The position numbers and the translations under genes were made by a program. The notes beneath the pieces are model-generated. The model saw only the letters and a program-made list of their open reading frames with translations. It was not told where the DNA came from and searched no databases. This document shows positions 60,987-64,000 of a stretch of DNA of 64,000 nt, one piece after another; the stretch's first letter is position 1, and every line of letters starts with the position of its first letter. Source of the stretch: Ktedonobacteraceae bacterium (lineage in GTDB: Bacteria; Chloroflexota; Ktedonobacteria; Ktedonobacterales; Ktedonobacteraceae); assembly GCA_035653615.1 (NCBI GenBank), contig DASRBN010000042.1:211708-275707 (forward strand). The letters run 5' to 3'.

Positions 60987-63224
60987 ATGAAGTGTGAACG
61001 TTGTCAACAAACCCCCGCTCGTGTGCGTGTCGACGAAATCGTCAATGGCCGCCGGGTACAGCATTACCTGTGCCAGCAGTGCGTTGAGGAGTTGATGAGC
61101 GCGATGGGGCAGACGGGCGGCCTTGACTCAGGTATGCCTGAGGACGCTCCCTCGCCTTTCGGTTTCGCTTCCAACAACGGCAATCCTGTTTCCGCTGCCG
61201 GCGCCAGGAACACGGCAACCGCCCAGCGACAGGCTAACAATAGCAAAACGCCAACTCTAGATCAATATGGACGAGACCTTACGAAAGAGGCGGCGGAGGG
61301 CAAGCTTGATCCGGCTGCCGGTCGTCAGCGCGAGCTGAAACGCGTAATCACGGTGCTGGGTCGTCGCCAAAAGAATAATCCTGTACTCATCGGCGAGCCG
61401 GGTGTAGGTAAGACAGCCATTGTCGAGGGGCTGGCACGCCGCATTCATGCCGGTGATGTTCCCGCTACGTTGCGCGGTAAGCGTATTGTAACATTGAACA
61501 TTGGTGGTATGGTTGCAGGTGCCATGTTCCGCGGGCAGTTCGAGCAGCGCATCAAATCAATTCTCGAGGAACTGCGCCAGGCCGATGATGTGATCGTCTT
61601 CATAGACGAATTGCACACGGTCGTTGGAGCCGGGGCCGCCGAGGGAGCAGTTGGAGCTGCCGATATGCTGAAACCAGCGCTGGCACGTGGTGAACTGCGC
61701 TGTATCGGCGCGACTACGCTCGATGAGTACCGCAAACATATAGAGAAAGATGCCGCCCTGGAGCGCCGTTTCCAGCCAGTGCTGGTTGATGAGCCTTCGG
61801 TCGAAGAGGCTATCGAGATGCTGCGCATCGTGCGCCCCAATTACGAACTGCACCACGGCATAGGTATCACCGACGAAGCGATTGAAGCGGCTGTCAAGCT
61901 CTCTGATCGCTACATCAATGATCGCTTCCTGCCTGATAAGGCTATCGACGTGATGGACGAAGCTGCTTCAGCCTTACGCCTTGAGGCGACAGAGAAGGGC
62001 ATTATTAGCCCGATCCTGATCTCCGATCTTGAGAAAGAGCTGGCAGACATCCAGGCTAAGAAGGAAGCCGCTGCAAACGCTGAAGATTACGAGCGCGCGG
62101 CTACACTGCGGCAGAAGGAACTGCAGACACAGGCCAAACTGGACAAAGCACGTGCTGAGTCTGGCAATGCTGTGACCCTGCTGGTCACTCCTGAACTGAT
62201 CGCTCAAGTTGTTGAGAACTGGACAGGCGTACCCGTCAGCCAGATGGTCGAGGGAGAGCGCCAGAACCTGTTGAACCTGGAAGATGACCTGCGCAAGCGT
62301 GTGATCGGTCAGGACGAGGCTATCAGTGCTGTTTCCCGCGCTATTCGTCGCTCGCGTGCTGGATTGAAAGATCCAAAACGCCCAATTGGATCGTTCCTGT
62401 TCCTTGGTCCTACCGGTGTAGGTAAAACGGAACTGGCGAAAGCCATTGCCGCTGAACTATTCGGCGGTGAGGATAACCTGATCCGCCTGGATATGTCGGA
62501 GTACATGGAGCCGCATACGGTCTCGCGTTTGTTCGGTAGCCCTCCTGGCTATGTTGGTCACGACGAGGGTGGTCAATTGACCGAGCAAGTACGCCGCCGC
62601 CCGTACAGCGTAATCCTGCTGGACGAGGTCGAGAAGGCCCATCCAGAGGTCTTCAACGCGCTGTTGCAGATTATGGATGATGGTCGTTTGACCGATGGTC
62701 AGGGTCGCACGGTAGACTTCAAGAATACCGTGGTGATTATGACCAGTAACGCCGGCAGCGCCGACATGAAGCGCGCCGTTCGCATCGGTTTCTTGCCAAC
62801 AAAGCCTGAAAACGAGCGCGACGAGCAGCACGAGGTGATCCGGTCGAAGGCGATGGAGGGCCTGAAGCGCATGTTCCGGCCCGAGTTCATCAACCGTATT
62901 GACCAGATCGTAGTCTTCCACGCGCTGGGCCGTGAGGAACTGTACCAGATCGTTGATCTGTTGCTGAACCAGGTACGTGCCCGCCTGAGCGAGCAGCATA
63001 TCGAGTTGGTTGTCAGCGACGAGGTACGAGACCTGCTGTTACGCGAAGGCTTCGACGAAGAGTATGGTGCGCGTCCTCTGCGCCGCACCATCCAGACTTA
63101 CGTCGATGATGCACTGGCAGATGCATTGCTCGCGGGCGAAATCGCTCCCGGAACGACCGCCCACTTGATGCTACGCGATGGCAAAGTCGTCGTCGAAGGC
63201 GAGAAAGTGGCACAGGCCGCGTAA
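60987..63224 (+). CDS. clpE: ClpE-like ATP-dependent Clp protease ATP-binding subunit
   Basis: A 745-residue Clp ATPase. It starts with a zinc finger (Cys3, Cys6, Cys29 and Cys32), then a linker, AAA domain 1 (Walker A GEPGVGKT), a UVR-type coiled middle (about 345-390) and AAA domain 2 (GPTGVGKT, then [21 protein letters not shown]). The lack of a Clp-N domain and the N-terminal zinc finger point to ClpE rather than ClpC. It should unfold substrates for ClpP (22750-23352). A CIRCE-type site controls it, as with heat-shock genes. Confidence 0.9.
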   Translation: MKCERCQQTPARVRVDEIVNGRRVQHYLCQQCVEELMSAMGQTGGLDSGMPEDAPSPFGFASNNGNPVSAAGARNTATAQRQANNSKTPTLDQYGRDLTKEAAEGKLDPAAGRQRELKRVITVLGRRQKNNPVLIGEPGVGKTAIVEGLARRIHAGDVPATLRGKRIVTLNIGGMVAGAMFRGQFEQRIKSILEELRQADDVIVFIDELHTVVGAGAAEGAVGAADMLKPALARGELRCIGATTLDEYRKHIEKDAALERRFQPVLVDEPSVEEAIEMLRIVRPNYELHHGIGITDEAIEAAVKLSDRYINDRFLPDKAIDVMDEAASALRLEATEKGIISPILISDLEKELADIQAKKEAAANAEDYERAATLRQKELQTQAKLDKARAESGNAVTLLVTPELIAQVVENWTGVPVSQMVEGERQNLLNLEDDLRKRVIGQDEAISAVSRAIRRSRAGLKDPKRPIGSFLFLGPTGVGKTELAKAIAAELFGGEDNLIRLDMSEYMEPHTVSRLFGSPPGYVGHDEGGQLTEQVRRRPYSVILLDEVEKAHPEVFNALLQIMDDGRLTDGQGRTVDFKNTVVIMTSNAGSADMKRAVRIGFLPTKPENERDEQHEVIRSKAMEGLKRMFRPEFINRIDQIVVFHALGREELYQIVDLLLNQVRARLSEQHIELVVSDEVRDLLLREGFDEEYGARPLRRTIQTYVDDALADALLAGEIAPGTTAHLMLRDGKVVVEGEKVAQAA

Positions 63225-63240
63225 TAGAAAAACTGTAATC

Positions 63241-63283
63241 AAAAAAGCCGCTAGAGAAGACGGTATCTTTAGCGGCTTTTTTT
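63241..63283 (+). terminator. Rho-independent terminator after clpE
   Basis: GCCGCTA (63247-63253) pairs with TAGCGGC (63270-63276), followed by T7; AAAAAA precedes the stem. Confidence 0.85.
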
Positions 63284-63394
63284 GACGCCAATTGATGAAG
63301 CATAAGGCAACCAGTATGCGAAAAATACTATATGGTATAATGTACGCCAATATCAGAAAAGAAGCATTCTGACAAATAGAACAAGAGGTGCCAT

Positions 63395-63640
63395 ATGATG
63401 GAGTTCAAGACAAAATTGACGGAAGGTGGTCGAATAGTAATTCCAGCAGAATATCGTCAGGCTCTGGGCTTGCATGTGGGAGATGAGCTGATTCTACGCC
63501 TGGAAGACGGAGAAGTGCGCATCTTTACCGCGCGTCAGGCAATCAAGCGGGCACAGGAACTGGTACGCCGCTATATCCCTCAATCACGCTCCCTGGCAGA
63601 TGAACTCATTACCGAACGCCGGCAGGAAGTTGAGCAATGA
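63395..63640 (+). CDS. vapB: VapB-type AbrB/SpoVT antitoxin
   Basis: An 81-residue protein with an N-terminal swapped-hairpin AbrB DNA-binding domain (TEGGRIVIPAEYRQALGLHVGDELIL) and a C-terminal toxin-binding tail rich in Arg and Glu. The stop overlaps the start of vapC as ATGA-type 4-nt coupling. It should bind and silence the toxin and repress its own operon. Toxin partner is truncated. Confidence 0.85.
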   Translation: MMEFKTKLTEGGRIVIPAEYRQALGLHVGDELILRLEDGEVRIFTARQAIKRAQELVRRYIPQSRSLADELITERRQEVEQ

Positions 63641-63864
63641 GTAAATCTGTACTGGATGCTTCAGCACTACTGGCCCTTTTAAAAGACGAACCTGGAAGTG
63701 AGGAGGTAATCGATGCCATAACCGGGGGAGCCGCAATCAGCACAATTAACTTTTCCGAAGTGGTGGCAAAACTGAGCGAGGGAGGTATGCCGGAAGACGC
63801 GATCCATGAATCACTTGATTCATTAGGTCTGGAAATCGTTCATTTTGACAAAGAACTTGCGTAA
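63637..63864 (+). pseudogene. vapC: vapC PIN-domain toxin truncated by an insertion
   Basis: Only the first 75 residues of a PIN RNase remain (normally 125-135). The acidic residues Asp7 and Glu41 are present, but the C-terminal acids of the active site are missing. The frame ends at GC-GTAA, where the last four bases are the start of an IS66-like element. It is probably inactive. The antitoxin is intact. Confidence 0.8.
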
Positions 63865-64000
63865 CTACTCAGGTAGTCTGAAATGAAGGAAGGACAGGAT
63901 GACCGCGCAACGTGGCCTCCAAAGCAGAAAGCAGATCCACGCCCTGCTTGCGCAACGTCGACAAATAACCGCGGATGCGACAAAAGGCCGTCGCTCCCGC
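63861..64000 (-). mobile_element. Left end of an IS66-like insertion in vapC, cut by the window edge
   Basis: The element begins at GTAACTACTC (63861), with GTAA as in IS66-family ends, and carries the last 43 codons of a transposase on the minus strand. The other end lies outside. Confidence 0.7.
63869..64000 (-). CDS. IS66 family transposase, C-terminal fragment
   Basis: The partial frame encodes TAFCRIRGYLSTLRKQGVDL and then SALEATLRGHPVLPSF before the stop at 63869. This RIRGYLSTxRKQG pattern is the C terminus of IS66-family DDE transposases. The rest lies beyond the window. Confidence 0.75.
   Translation of the reverse strand, partial: AGATAFCRIRGYLSTLRKQGVDLLSALEATLRGHPVLPSFQTT

Overview
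The window looks like a stretch of chromosome from a Gram-positive-type soil Chloroflexota bacterium, most likely a Ktedonobacteria. This is inferred from gene content only: many lipoproteins without outer-membrane systems, a CruF-type carotenoid hydratase, DUF2330 and DUF2795 proteins, HTH-GAF regulators, a ClpE-type chaperone behind a CIRCE site, IS630 and IS66 elements, and moderate GC. I saw no rRNA, tRNA or CRISPR array.

Left third (1-29600): an SCP2-like protein and a GH4 glycosidase; a YdeI-like protein; a complete branched-chain amino-acid type ABC importer (livF-livG-livH-livM-binding protein, minus strand), divergent from a ThDP-dependent AruI-like decarboxylase; an L,D-transpeptidase lipoprotein; a translationally coupled TIM-barrel isomerase / Gfo-Idh-MocA pair; a pentapeptide-repeat protein; FabG-like and other SDRs; a methyltransferase; an integral membrane protein with FTR1-like acidic motifs coupled to a 68-residue membrane partner; an HTH-GAF regulator; a tiny 37-residue membrane protein not usually called; Lrp, clpP with a DUF4177-like partner; an XRE regulator with two self-matching operators; a GntR/PPOX pair divergent from an extradiol-dioxygenase-like / carboxymuconolactone-decarboxylase-like pair; and a large clade-2 catalase.

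Middle (29600-42700): an IS630 element whose two transposase frames are joined by a textbook -1 frameshift signal (G GGA AAC, 5-nt spacer, 13-bp stem); a BFN-domain protein; two GNAT genes; a DUF2330 protein; a 134-bp MITE-like element flanked by 13-bp direct repeats; DUF2795; an aldehyde dehydrogenase; and a tightly coupled carotenoid operon crtB - GT2 - (cruF+acyltransferase fusion) - crtI that suggests an acylated carotenoid glycoside.

Right third (42980-64000): the most unusual region is an 11.4-kb minus-strand run of seven extracytoplasmic genes. It holds a 1189-residue secreted alkaline-phosphatase-superfamily protein, two PQQ-type beta-propeller lipoproteins, two small FxLYD-like lipoproteins, a second and apparently degenerate phosphatase-like protein, and a large FtsX-like permease without an ATPase. 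Four TTAACA-type repeats at exact 11-bp spacing, resembling a Gram-positive PhoP box, lie upstream of the first gene. It looks like a phosphate-responsive cell-surface system that I cannot match to a named one. Beyond it lie a RimK-like ATP-grasp enzyme, a cytochrome b / sulfite-oxidase-type molybdoenzyme fusion, a LEA-like coiled repeat protein, a histidine phosphatase and acyl-CoA dehydrogenase pair, clpE with a CIRCE operator, and a vapBC module whose toxin is cut off by an IS66-like insertion running off the right edge.
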